This document shows positions 41,054 through 49,504 of a stretch of DNA of 64,000 nt, piece after piece. The position numbers and the translations under genes were made by a program. Every line of letters begins with the position of its first letter. The first letter of the stretch is position 1. The DNA comes from Bin87 sp965262485. Lineage in GTDB: Bacteria; Chloroflexota; Dehalococcoidia; Lucifugimonadales; UBA3495. The stretch spans positions 1,116,001 through 1,180,000 of the forward strand of contig OZ253540.1 in NCBI GenBank assembly GCA_965262485.1, given 5' to 3'. Under the pieces are notes generated by a model. It saw only the letters and a program-made list of their open reading frames with translations, was not told the DNA's origin and ran no database searches.

Positions 41054-42061
41054 TCACTCGATTTCGCGGGGATTGAGCCAGGGCATGATTTCGCGCAGCC
41101 CGCGGCCCACCTCGTGGATCCGGCTGGTGCGCGCTTCCTGGCGCAACCGCAGGAAGTTGTGGCGACCCTCGTCGCATTCGGACATCCATTCCTTGGCGAA
41201 CGCGCCGCTCTGAATGTCGTCGAGGACGCGGTGCATGTTGCTGCGGACGTTTTCGTCGATGACGCGGTTGCCGCGGGTCAAGTCGCCATACTCGGCGGTG
41301 TCGCTGACCGAGTAACGCATGTAGTTGAACCCGCCCTGCTGGATGAGGTCAACGATCATCTTGAGTTCGTGGAGGCATTCGAAATAGGCGATTTCGGGCG
41401 GATATCCCCGTTCAACCAGGGTTTCAAAAGCCATATTGATGAGCGACGTAACGCCTCCGCACAGTACCGACTGTTCGCCGAAGAGGTCGCTTTCGGTCTC
41501 GTCTTTGAAGGTGGTTTCCAGGACTCCGGCCTTGGCGCAACCAATACCGGCCGCGTACGCCAGGCCGATTTCCTTGGCGTTGCCGGTGGCATCTTGATGC
41601 ACTGCCAGCAAACAGGGGACGCCGATGCCTTCCTGGACAAAATGCTCACGCATCCGGTGGCCGGGAGCCTTGGGCGCGATCATCAGCACGTCCACGGAGG
41701 GCGGCGGTACAACAAACCCGTAGTGGATGGTGAACCCGTGGGCGAACATGAGAGCGGCGCCGGGTCCGAGGTTTGGCTCAATCTCGTCGCGGTACACGTC
41801 CTTCTGCACGTGGTCGGGAACGGCGACCATGATAACGTCAGACGCTTTGGTTACTTCGGCCACGCTGTCCACGGTAAGGCCGGCGTTGCGTGCGTTTTCA
41901 CGGCTGGGGCTGCCCTCGTAGAGGCCAACCATAACGTTGACGCCGCTGTCGTGGAGGTTTAGCGCGTGGGCGTGTCCCTGGCTGCCGTAGCCGATGACTC
42001 CGACAGTCTTGCCGTCAAATCTCGACAGGTTGGCGTCCTTTTCGGTATAGATATTAACCAT
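41054..42061 (-). CDS. ilvC: Ketol-acid reductoisomerase
   Basis: IlvC isomerises and reduces acetolactate (or acetohydroxybutyrate) with NADPH, the second step of Val/Leu/Ile synthesis. The 335-residue class I enzyme has the dinucleotide loop KTVGVIGYGSQGHAHA, MIAPKAPGHRMREHF, DLFGEQSVLCGG with the metal-binding acidic residues, and the knotted helical domain (AYFECLHELKMIVDLIQQGG). It follows ilvN by about 55 bases in the order ilvB-ilvN-ilvC. AAGGACATTTAAGC precedes its ATG. Confidence 0.96.
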   Translation of the reverse strand: MVNIYTEKDANLSRFDGKTVGVIGYGSQGHAHALNLHDSGVNVMVGLYEGSPSRENARNAGLTVDSVAEVTKASDVIMVAVPDHVQKDVYRDEIEPNLGPGAALMFAHGFTIHYGFVVPPPSVDVLMIAPKAPGHRMREHFVQEGIGVPCLLAVHQDATGNAKEIGLAYAAGIGCAKAGVLETTFKDETESDLFGEQSVLCGGVTSLINMAFETLVERGYPPEIAYFECLHELKMIVDLIQQGGFNYMRYSVSDTAEYGDLTRGNRVIDENVRSNMHRVLDDIQSGAFAKEWMSECDEGRHNFLRLRQEARTSRIHEVGRGLREIMPWLNPREIE

Positions 42062-42115
42062 GCTTAAATGTCCTTTGATCTTTGCCGTGAAGTGTCGGGA
42101 GTAGGTGGGAATTTG

Positions 42116-42736
42116 CTAAACGCCTTCGTAGTGCCCCGGTTGATAACGGGAGGTGCCGACTGTGGTGACGCCATTGCGCCCGAACTGTTCGTACTTGGCG
42201 CCCACGTCGTCGCTGATGCGGCCTTCGGTTTTGCCGCGAACCATTGCCACGCGACCGGTGCGCATGAGCTCCAGGATGCCGAAGGGACGGAGCAGGTCGT
42301 AGAGGGCGTCGATCTTGTCCTCTTCTCCGGTGGTTTCGATAACCAGAGAGCGGGCGCCGACGTCGACGACCTTGGCGCGGAAGAGGTTTGCCATTTCCAG
42401 GATTTCGCTGCGGTTGGTGGGGGTTGCGCGCACCTTGATGAGGGCCAACTCGCGGGCGACCACGTCCTCAGCGGAAATGTTGGAGACTTTCACCACGTCG
42501 ATCAGTTTGTCCAGCTGGTGGGTGGCCTGTTCTACCGTGTACTGGTCGCCGGTTACCACGAAGGTGAGGCGCGACAGACCCTTCTGTTCGCTGGCCCCCA
42601 CCGCCAGGCTGGCGATGTTGAAGCCGCGGCGTCGGAATAGACTGGCTATTCTGGTGAGAACACCGGGGCGGTCCTGGACCAGGGCGATGATGGTGTGCTG
42701 ATTGCTATGCTGATTCAACTCCCACCCCCTCGGCAT
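42116..42736 (-). CDS. ilvN: Acetolactate synthase small (regulatory) subunit
   Basis: IlvN binds the large subunit, raises its activity and carries valine feedback inhibition. The 206-residue protein has an N-terminal ACT domain (HTIIALVQDRPGVLTRIASL, FRRRGFNIASLAVG) and the typical C-terminal extension (ELALIKVRATPTNRSEIL, ARSLVIETTGEEDKIDAL). Its start overlaps the end of ilvB by about 30 bases, which suggests translational coupling. A shorter TTG start (LNQHSNQHT) is possible. Confidence 0.94.
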   Translation of the reverse strand: MPRGWELNQHSNQHTIIALVQDRPGVLTRIASLFRRRGFNIASLAVGASEQKGLSRLTFVVTGDQYTVEQATHQLDKLIDVVKVSNISAEDVVARELALIKVRATPTNRSEILEMANLFRAKVVDVGARSLVIETTGEEDKIDALYDLLRPFGILELMRTGRVAMVRGKTEGRISDDVGAKYEQFGRNGVTTVGTSRYQPGHYEGV

Positions 42737-44411
42737 ACGGCTCTTCCAACATTTCGTTCACCGACTCGCCGGCGGGAATCATGGGGAAGACAAACTCGTC
42801 TGCCTTGACCACGAAATCTATTACTACCGGCCCGGGAGTTTCCATGGCCTCCTGAATCGCACCGGCCACTTCACGCTGTTCGGTGACGCGGATGCCGCGA
42901 ATACCATACGCTTCGGCCAGTTTCACGAAATCCGGATTGCCGCTGTAGATAGTGGCAAAGAAGTCTTTGTCATAGAAGAAGTCCTGCCACTGGCGGACCA
43001 TACCCAGCGAACCGTTGTTCAGAATAGCGAATTTAACTTCGATGTTGTTCTCGGCAGCGGTGGCCAGGTCGCACAACGTCATCTGAAAACCGCCGTCTCC
43101 GGCGATGGACCAAACCGTTTTGTCGGGACGACCCACCTTGGCGCCCAGGGCTGCCGGAACCTCGAAACCCATTGCTCCGCTGCCGCCCGAGGTTATGAGG
43201 GAGTTGGGTTCCTTGTAGCCGTAATGCTGGGCCGCCCACATTTGATGCTGGCCCACGCCGGTTACTATGATGGAGTTGCCCCCGGTGGCGTCGGAAAGTT
43301 CTTTCAATACCTGCTGCGGGAGCAGGACGTCGGACTCCCGGATGAACAATGACGGGTGTTGGGATCGCAGCTCGTCGGTTTCCCGCATCCAGTCAAGATG
43401 AACGGTGGAATTTACATGGGGTATCAAGGCACGCAGCGATGCCTTGAGGTCACCGAGCACCGGGGCGTCGGCGATGATGTTCTTGTTGAATTCGGACGGG
43501 TCAACGTCGCAATGAATGATTTTGGCACGGGGGGCGAAATCGGCGATGCGCCCAGTGACGCGGTCATCGAATCGGGCGCCCAGAGCGATGATGAGGTCGG
43601 AGCGGTCGATGGCGAGGCTGGCGTAGGCCATGCCGTGCATTCCGGGCATACCGAGATTCAGAACATGGTCGGTGGGCAATGAACCGATGCCCAGCAGCGT
43701 GGTAATCACCGGAATCTGGGCCTTTTCGGCCAGTTCCCGGAGTTCATCCCACGCCCGGGAAATCAGTACGCCGTGACCGGCAAGGATGATGGGGCGCTCG
43801 GCCAGGTTGATCAACCTGGCGGCCTCAGCAACCTGCTGGGGTTCCGGATCACCGGGCGGGTTGTAACCGGGCAGGTCCACCTCGCTGGGCCATTCGAACT
43901 CGATGGTTTCGCCGGCCAGCACGTCCTTTGGAATGTCGATCAAAATGGGACCGGGCCGGCCGGTGCGCGCGATGTAGAAAGCTTCCTTGATTACCGGCGC
44001 TACGTCGCGCACGTCCAGCACCAGGTAGTTATGCTTGGTTACGGGCAGCGTGATTCCAGTGATGTCGGTTTCCTGGAAAGCGTCTCGGCCGATGGCCGGG
44101 CGCGGCACCTGTCCGGTGATGCACACGATGGGCACGGAGTCCATCTGGGCCGACGCAAGGCCGGTAACCAGGTTGGTTGCGCCGGGACCAGAGGTAGCGG
44201 AACAAACACCGACCTTGCCGGTGGCCCGGGCGTACCCGTCGGCGGCCATGGCGGCAGCCTGCTCGTGGCGTACCAGGATGTGGCGAAGTTGGGGGTATCC
44301 GGAGAGTGCGCCGTAGAACGGCAATACAGCCCCGCCGGGCAGCCCGAATATCGTGTCCACACCCTCTTTGATAAGGCTTTCGCAAACAATTTGCGCGCCG
44401 GTTAGTTGCAT
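42705..44411 (-). CDS. ilvB: Acetolactate synthase large subunit, paralogue 2
   Basis: This enzyme catalyses the same reaction as paralogue 1 but heads the complete ilvBNC operon. The 568-residue product starts MQLTGAQIVCESLIKEGVDT, then GLPGGAVLPFYGAL, the catalytic Glu in RHEQAAAMAADGYAR, SGPGATNLVTGL, GARFDDRVTGR and GDGGFQMTLCDLATA with ILNNGSLGMVRQWQ. The ATG at 44411 has AGGAGA upstream; longer in-frame starts run into the T-box and are rejected. It is clearly diverged from the 22 kb copy, so the two are old paralogues rather than a fresh duplication. Confidence 0.94.
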   Translation of the reverse strand: MQLTGAQIVCESLIKEGVDTIFGLPGGAVLPFYGALSGYPQLRHILVRHEQAAAMAADGYARATGKVGVCSATSGPGATNLVTGLASAQMDSVPIVCITGQVPRPAIGRDAFQETDITGITLPVTKHNYLVLDVRDVAPVIKEAFYIARTGRPGPILIDIPKDVLAGETIEFEWPSEVDLPGYNPPGDPEPQQVAEAARLINLAERPIILAGHGVLISRAWDELRELAEKAQIPVITTLLGIGSLPTDHVLNLGMPGMHGMAYASLAIDRSDLIIALGARFDDRVTGRIADFAPRAKIIHCDVDPSEFNKNIIADAPVLGDLKASLRALIPHVNSTVHLDWMRETDELRSQHPSLFIRESDVLLPQQVLKELSDATGGNSIIVTGVGQHQMWAAQHYGYKEPNSLITSGGSGAMGFEVPAALGAKVGRPDKTVWSIAGDGGFQMTLCDLATAAENNIEVKFAILNNGSLGMVRQWQDFFYDKDFFATIYSGNPDFVKLAEAYGIRGIRVTEQREVAGAIQEAMETPGPVVIDFVVKADEFVFPMIPAGESVNEMLEEPYAEGVGVESA

Positions 44412-44457
44412 TATCGGATTCTCCTGTAGGGCCGATAGAATCTGGGATTCATCGGGG

Positions 44458-44712
44458 CAAAAATAAACCCCGACCCCGAAGGGACGGGTTTTCGGTGCCC
44501 GCGGTACCACCCTTCTTTCCTGATTGGCCTGGGAAGCCAACAGGACTCTTGTACACAGCCTTTATCGGGGCCGACCCGCTCACCCTACACGCGCTGGGTT
44601 CAGCGTTTCAGGCAGGTCGCTCCGGGGCGAGTTCAGGTTTTATTGCCACCGGCTTTCACCAACCGCCGGCTCTCTACAGGCATACCGACCCTACTACTCC
44701 CCATCTTAGCGA
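44458..44712 (-). promoter_or_regulatory. T-box riboswitch of the ilvBNC operon
   Basis: GGGTGGTACCGCGGGC reads at 44512-44497, followed by the terminator AAACCCGTCCC-TTCG-GGGTCGGGGTTT and ATTTTT (44491-44458). Stem I begins near 44706 (GATGGGGAGTAGTAGGG) and contains the conserved AGAGAGCCGGCGGTTGGTG. Uncharged tRNA binding would allow read-through into ilvB. A CTC triplet occurs on the 3' side of stem I, but I could not assign the specifier with confidence. Confidence 0.93.
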
Positions 44713-44726
44713 GGAATTGCCGATAA

Positions 44727-44755
44727 ATGTTAACATTGCAGGGCGGGTGTGTCAA
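44727..44755 (-). promoter_or_regulatory. Promoter of the ilvBNC T-box transcript
   Basis: On the minus strand TTGACA (44755-44750), a 17-base spacer and TAACAT (44732-44727) form a near-consensus sigma-70 promoter, starting transcription about 10 bases before T-box stem I. Confidence 0.7.
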
Positions 44756-44788
44756 TGATGTGTACTCGTTCGACAGGGCCTTTCGATT

Positions 44789-44927
44789 CTCCCTCTCCCC
44801 TTGTGGGAGAGGGCTGGGGTGAAGGGTATAGTCTGCGGTAGGATAGTTCCCTATCTCACACCTTCACCCTCACCCCCGTATCAAGTACGGAGCAGGCTCT
44901 AACCCTCTCCCATCAAGGGAGAGGGGA
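44789..44927. repeat. Pair of GGGAGAGGG palindromic repeats in inverted orientation
   Basis: CCCTCTCCCCTTGTGGGAGAGGG at the left and CCCTCTCCCATCAAGGGAGAGGG at the right face each other, with CTTCACCC/GGGTGAAG-type flanks and a GTATCAAGTACG palindrome between. The block could fold into one large hairpin. No gene was seen between the T-box promoter and 45069. Confidence 0.65.
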
Positions 44928-45069
44928 TTTCTTGTAAAACCGAATGGCCCTGCCGCTGCGGGATTCTCTGCTTTCCGAAAATCGCCCGGTGGGGTAGAAT
45001 ATCGGCCTTGAACTGACGCCTTTCAGGGGAACCAAAGCGGCAGCCTTGCCGCCAATTGCCAGGTGCGAC

Positions 45070-45855
45070 ATGACTACACCCGATACCTTCGCCAAGACGC
45101 CCCAGGCCCGACAACCTTTCGTCTTTCCGGATCCGCCGGAAGACCCGGAAGACAAGATGACCAGCTTCGACCATCTGACCGCCACCGGCAACGCCCATTA
45201 CCTGATCGTCCACTTGGGTAATCCCGAAACCACCCTGGTGGCTGGCGATCGTTATCTGGCCCTGGCGCCCACCCGGAGTCTGGCCGGAGTGAGGTATCCC
45301 GACCTGCTGGTGGCCTTTGGGGTGGACCCGGCGGCCTACAAGGCCAGCAACGCCTACGTCATCTCGGAGCAGGGCAAACCGCCGGACTTGGTGCTGGAAA
45401 TAGCCTCCCGGAGTACCGGACACATAGACGTGGGAGAGAAGCGGCGGGATTACGCGGCGTTGGGGATACCGGAATACTGGCGGTTTGACGAGACGGAGAC
45501 GGGCCGGTATCACGGGGCGCGGCTGGCCGGGGACCGGCTGGTAGAAGGTGAATACGTCGCCATTGAGATTGAAGAGTTGCCCGGCGGCAGCTTGCAGGGA
45601 TACAGCGCCGCGCTGGACCTGAATCTGCGCTGGGTGGCTGGCGAGTTGGTGTTCTACGACCCGGCCACGGAGCAACGCATCGCCACTCTGGAAGATGAAC
45701 GCGCCCGCGCTAACGCAGAGCGGGCCGCCCGCGCCGACGCCGAGGTCCGCGCCGATACCGCCGAGGCCCGCGCCGACACCGAGCGGGCCGCCCGCACCGC
45801 CGCCGAAGCCCGCGTCCGGGAGTTGGAGGAACAGCTCCGCCGCCAGGACCTATGA
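45070..45855 (+). CDS. Uma2-family (DUF820) PD-(D/E)XK protein with a coiled-coil tail
   Basis: The 261-residue protein has the Uma2 restriction-endonuclease-like core: VRYPDLLVAFG, then PPDLVLEIASRSTGHIDVGE (the D...ExI pattern), RRDYAALGIPEYWRFD, and the strand ending in the Uma2 fold. The last 60 residues are a repetitive Ala/Arg/Glu coiled coil (ARANAERAARADAEVRADTA). Uma2 proteins are numerous in Cyanobacteria and Chloroflexota and their role is unknown; a nuclease fold is predicted but activity is unproven. The ATG at 45070 is preceded by AGGTG. It stands upstream of a surface-protein gene with no sign of a shared function. Confidence 0.8.
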   Translation: MTTPDTFAKTPQARQPFVFPDPPEDPEDKMTSFDHLTATGNAHYLIVHLGNPETTLVAGDRYLALAPTRSLAGVRYPDLLVAFGVDPAAYKASNAYVISEQGKPPDLVLEIASRSTGHIDVGEKRRDYAALGIPEYWRFDETETGRYHGARLAGDRLVEGEYVAIEIEELPGGSLQGYSAALDLNLRWVAGELVFYDPATEQRIATLEDERARANAERAARADAEVRADTAEARADTERAARTAAEARVRELEEQLRRQDL

Positions 45856-45904
45856 CGCCGATGCTACCCGACCGGGAAATAACAAAAGAGGTAACCGCAA
45901 TATC

Positions 45905-47243
45905 ATGTTCAACCTTGTGACCCATATGACCACCCTGGCCCGCCGCCCCGCTGCGGGTCTCCGCTCCATTCTACCCCCCCCCGTACAAACGTTCTAATTC
46001 TGCGCGCTGGCTGATTGGAAGCGGCTTCGTTCTGGCTATCTGCGCCCTCGCGCTGGGGGCGCTTTTCTTTGCTCAACCGGAACCGGCCCACGCCCAAGAG
46101 ACGCACGAAGTCGAACTCTGGTCGGCCACGATGGAGGTCGGGGAACGCCTTAACATATTCGGTTTTTTTTCAACGAACTTGGCGAGGTACGGTTCACTGA
46201 CCGATGATTCTTTCACGTTCAACGGCCAGTCAGTTCAAGTCTCCGAAATATCGTATTCTCCCCTTACTGGAGATCTTGCGCTCAGTTTGAGCGGAGCATT
46301 GCTTGGCGGCGGGACCTATATCTTGCGCTTGGGCAACCGGTCGTTCGAACTCGGCGAAACCAATGACTTCGGCGTGTACATTTTTCGAAACGCCAACATA
46401 AGCTGGTCCGATGGTCAGACGGTCCAGGTCTCTCTGTCCGAGCGCACGGTAGACGGCCCGCCCGAGATCCGCATCGAGCCGCACCGCGCCACGATGTGGG
46501 AGGGCCAGCCGGCGGGGTTCCTGTTCCACGCGGACCGTGCGCTCACGCAGGACCTGTACATCCGGGTGCGGGTCACCACGGAAGGCGACTTCGGGGTCAC
46601 CTCGGGCACCCACGAGTTGTACATGTGGAAGGGCAACCAGTTCAGGAACGACAATCCGGCGTACCACGAGTTCAAGACCACGCACGACGGCGCCGACGAG
46701 GCGAACGGCTCGGTCACGGTGGAGGTGGTCTCCGCGTATCCGTGGCGCAGCGGTGGGTACACGATAGCGGCAACGCCGGGGAACGAGGCGACGGTGCAGG
46801 TCTTCGACAGCGACCCCGGCCCGAAGGACACGGTCTCCACCATCCGCATCGCGGCAGCGGCCGCCTCGATCACGGAGGGCGAGGACGCGGTGTTCACGCT
46901 GACGGCCGACCCGGCGCCGTTGTCCGACCTGCCGGTGCGCATGATTATTGACCAGGCCGGCAACTACGGCGTCCAAGCCCGTCGGTACCCGTTGACCATC
47001 CCGGCGGGCCAGACGGCGGTGACGCACCGGGTCCGGACGGACGACGACGAGGTGGACGAACCGAACGGCCAGGTGATCGGGTCGATACTCTGCATCAACG
47101 ATCCCCGCGGCCCCGGCTGCGAGACGGACTTCGCGAACGACCTCGCGAGGATCAAAGTCACGGACAACGACCGCGGTCCCGAAGCCCGCGTCTCGGTCGC
47201 GCCCGGCCGCATCACCGAGGGCGATTTCGTGGTGTTCCAGTGA
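45905..47243 (+). pseudogene. Large surface protein, N-terminal half (frameshifts at a C9 tract and at 47239)
   Basis: An ATG at 45905 opens a frame (MFNLVTHMTTLARRPAAGL) that is cut by TAA after a run of nine C (45974-45982). With eight C the frame continues into RWLIGSGFVLAICALALGAL, a signal peptide, with a likely cleavage after AHA-QE, and on through an Ig-like segment, GTYILRLGNRSFELGE, and Calx-beta-like repeats (WEGQPAGFLFHADRALTQ, ITEGEDAVFTLTADPAPL). It ends at 47243 in GDFVVFQ-stop. Adding one G at about 47239 joins it to the next frame as FQVTFDPPLADP. The intact gene would encode one secreted protein of about 1,070 residues. It may be phase variable, decaying or mis-sequenced. Confidence 0.65.
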
Positions 47244-49123
47244 CGTTCGACCCGCCGCTAGCCGACCCTGGGGATGTCATCGGGGTGAACGCGCGGCTGA
47301 CCGTCACCGGCGGCGACTTCGGGGCCAGTTTGGAAGGCCAGCACCCGATACCCCAAGGCGAGCTGGGGTTGAAGTTTCTGGTTACTCGCCCTGTTTTTGT
47401 TACCACCACGAACGACGCCGTGGATGAGCCCGACGGCCAGGTGACGCTGACGTTGCTGCCGAGCGAGACCCAGGGCGGGGCGGCGTATCAGTTGCCGAGG
47501 GACGGGGCGCACCAGGAGACGAAGAACATCTACGATGACGACGGCCCGCCGCAGCCGCCGTCGAGTGCTCGGATCACGCCGGATGACGATGGTCGTCCAT
47601 TGCCGTTATCCCTGACGGTGCGCTGGGAGGCGGTCGCGGAGGCCACCGGCTACGACGTGCGCTGGGGCGTCGCGGCGGAGCCGGCGCGACAGACCGCGCG
47701 GGTGAGCGAACCGGTGTACACGACGCCGGAGCTGGCGCCGGGGGTGGCCCATGCCTTCCAGGTCTCGGCCTGCAACGACGCCGGGTGCAGCGAGGAGTCG
47801 CCGGCGGTCCAGGGGCAAGTCGCGCCGGAACCCGTCCAGCCGACGGCCAGCGCCGGCCCCGACCTGACCGGCGCGCCGGGCGAAAGCGTCACCCTGCAAG
47901 GCAAGGGCAGCACGAACCCCTACGGCAGGTGGCACCAGATGGCCCACCAATGGACACAGCTCTCCGGCCCGCCGGTGACGCTGACGCATCCGAAGACTTC
48001 CCAGCCGGCCAGCAACTACGGCGACCCCAGGTTCATCGTCCCCGCCGACGTGGCGGACGGCACGACGCTGGAGTTCGAGCTGACCGTGACCGATGAGGAA
48101 GGGGAATCCAATTCCGATACCATGACCGTCACGGTCGCCGTCACGGTGGCCGCGCCGGAAACCATCCGGCCCACGGCCAACGCGGGTCCCGACCTGACCG
48201 GAGCGCCGGGCGAAAGCGTCACCCTGCAAGGCAAGGGCAGCACGAATCCCTACGGCAGGTGGCACCAGATGGCCCACGCTTGGACGCAGCTGTCGGGACC
48301 CAACGTTACGCTGACCCACCCACAGGAGTCCAAGCAGGCCGCCAACAAGTTCGGTGACCCCAGCTTCATGCTGCCGGCGGACGTGGCAGGCGGGACGATA
48401 CTGGAGTTCCAACTGACCGTAACCGACCAGGAAGGCGAGTCGGACTCGGACACGGTGACCGTGACGGTTATCCGGCCCGATAACACCCCGCCGGTGGTGG
48501 CGGAACTGGCATTGGTGCGGGTCTTTGCCGGGGATACGGTTAGTCTGGCCGGCCAGGCCACCGACTACGAGGACGCGGCGGATGCTCTGTCCTTCCTCTG
48601 GGAACAGACGGGCCTCTGGGAACAGACGGGCGGAACGCCAGTGGTGTCCATCGACGGCGCAAGCACGGCCACGGCCAGTTTCACCGCGCCGGCGGTCAGC
48701 GGCGAAACGGCCCTGACCTTCCGGCTGGTCGTAACCGACTCCGGCGGCCTCACCGCCAGCCGGAAAACGACGGTGACCGTACTGCCGCTGCCCACGGCCT
48801 GCGCCGGGGACGACCTGACGTCCCCGGCGGGCGACGAGGTAACCCTGCAAGGCATATGCAGCACAAATCCCTACGGCGAGTGGTGGCGGATGGCGCACCA
48901 GTGGACGCAGCTCGCCGGCCCCAGCATCACGCTGACGCACCCGCAGACTGAACGGTACAACCAGGCCGCCGAAAAGTTCGGCGACCCCAGGTTCACCATC
49001 CCCGCCGACGCGGCGGCCGGCACAACGCTGGAGTTCCAACTGACCGTAACCGACAAAGAGGGCGGGTCCGACACCGACACGGTGACCGTAACCGTTGCCT
49101 CGGAGAGCGGCAACAGCGGTTAG
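47240..49123 (+). CDS. Large surface protein, C-terminal part: Calx-beta, Fn3-like and repeated PKD/REJ-like domains
   Basis: The 627-residue frame continues the preceding one. It starts in the middle of a Calx-beta-like domain (ARLTVTGGDFGASLEG, TTTNDAVDEPDGQVTLTLLP), then a fibronectin-type III domain (ALPLSLTVRWEAVAEA-like, AHAFQVSACNDAGCSEES). From about residue 205 come three near-identical modules of about 105 residues beginning AGPDLTGAPGESVTLQGKGS, containing STNPYGRWHQMAH and ending LTVTDEEGES, plus one divergent PKD-like module before the third. No membrane anchor or sorting signal is seen at the end. A role in adhesion or extracellular binding is inferred. The GTG at 47240 is probably a frame continuation rather than a true start. 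Confidence 0.6.
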   Translation: MTFDPPLADPGDVIGVNARLTVTGGDFGASLEGQHPIPQGELGLKFLVTRPVFVTTTNDAVDEPDGQVTLTLLPSETQGGAAYQLPRDGAHQETKNIYDDDGPPQPPSSARITPDDDGRPLPLSLTVRWEAVAEATGYDVRWGVAAEPARQTARVSEPVYTTPELAPGVAHAFQVSACNDAGCSEESPAVQGQVAPEPVQPTASAGPDLTGAPGESVTLQGKGSTNPYGRWHQMAHQWTQLSGPPVTLTHPKTSQPASNYGDPRFIVPADVADGTTLEFELTVTDEEGESNSDTMTVTVAVTVAAPETIRPTANAGPDLTGAPGESVTLQGKGSTNPYGRWHQMAHAWTQLSGPNVTLTHPQESKQAANKFGDPSFMLPADVAGGTILEFQLTVTDQEGESDSDTVTVTVIRPDNTPPVVAELALVRVFAGDTVSLAGQATDYEDAADALSFLWEQTGLWEQTGGTPVVSIDGASTATASFTAPAVSGETALTFRLVVTDSGGLTASRKTTVTVLPLPTACAGDDLTSPAGDEVTLQGICSTNPYGEWWRMAHQWTQLAGPSITLTHPQTERYNQAAEKFGDPRFTIPADAAAGTTLEFQLTVTDKEGGSDTDTVTVTVASESGNSG

Positions 49124-49152
49124 GAGCAAAATCGGGAAATAGTCCCCGACGC

Positions 49153-49192
49153 AACGCCGCCGGCAGCCTTTGCAGGGTTGCCGGCGGCGTTA
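49153..49192 (+). terminator. Hairpin behind the surface-protein gene
   Basis: AACGCCGCCGGCA (49153-49165) pairs perfectly with TGCCGGCGGCGTT (49179-49191), followed by only a short T-rich tail (ATTG). It probably ends the surface-protein transcript. Confidence 0.55.
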
Positions 49193-49233
49193 TTGCGCGA
49201 GGCCGGCTGGGATGGCGCTGCCTGACTGATGCG

Positions 49234-49363
49234 GTTGACATTTCCAGTCATTCCCGCTTTCGCGGGAATCCAGGCGCTTTGGAAAGCAGACATCGTTCAC
49301 ATTCAGGGTACTCTGGATTCCCGCTTGCGCGGGAATGACGAGCTGGGGTTAGCGAAATCGCCT
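49234..49363. repeat. Dispersed palindromic repeat, copy 2
   Basis: This is the inverted copy of 8094-8241. It ends in GGGGTTAGCGAAATCGCCT, matches the GTACCCTGAATGTGAACGATG segment and shares the TTGACATTT boundary. It has the simpler structure without the 18-bp internal duplication. It lies between the surface-protein gene and guaB. Confidence 0.75.
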
Positions 49364-49504
49364 CAATGATATGTACTTGTTCAGGATATGTCAGACGGAG
49401 CAGCGGCCGGCAGGTCTGGATGGCATTGGAGCGGGCAGCGGATCGCCGATTGGGCCTGTGCTACCATGAAATCGTGGCCGACTCACGAGCGGGTGTTTAT
49501 TGAA

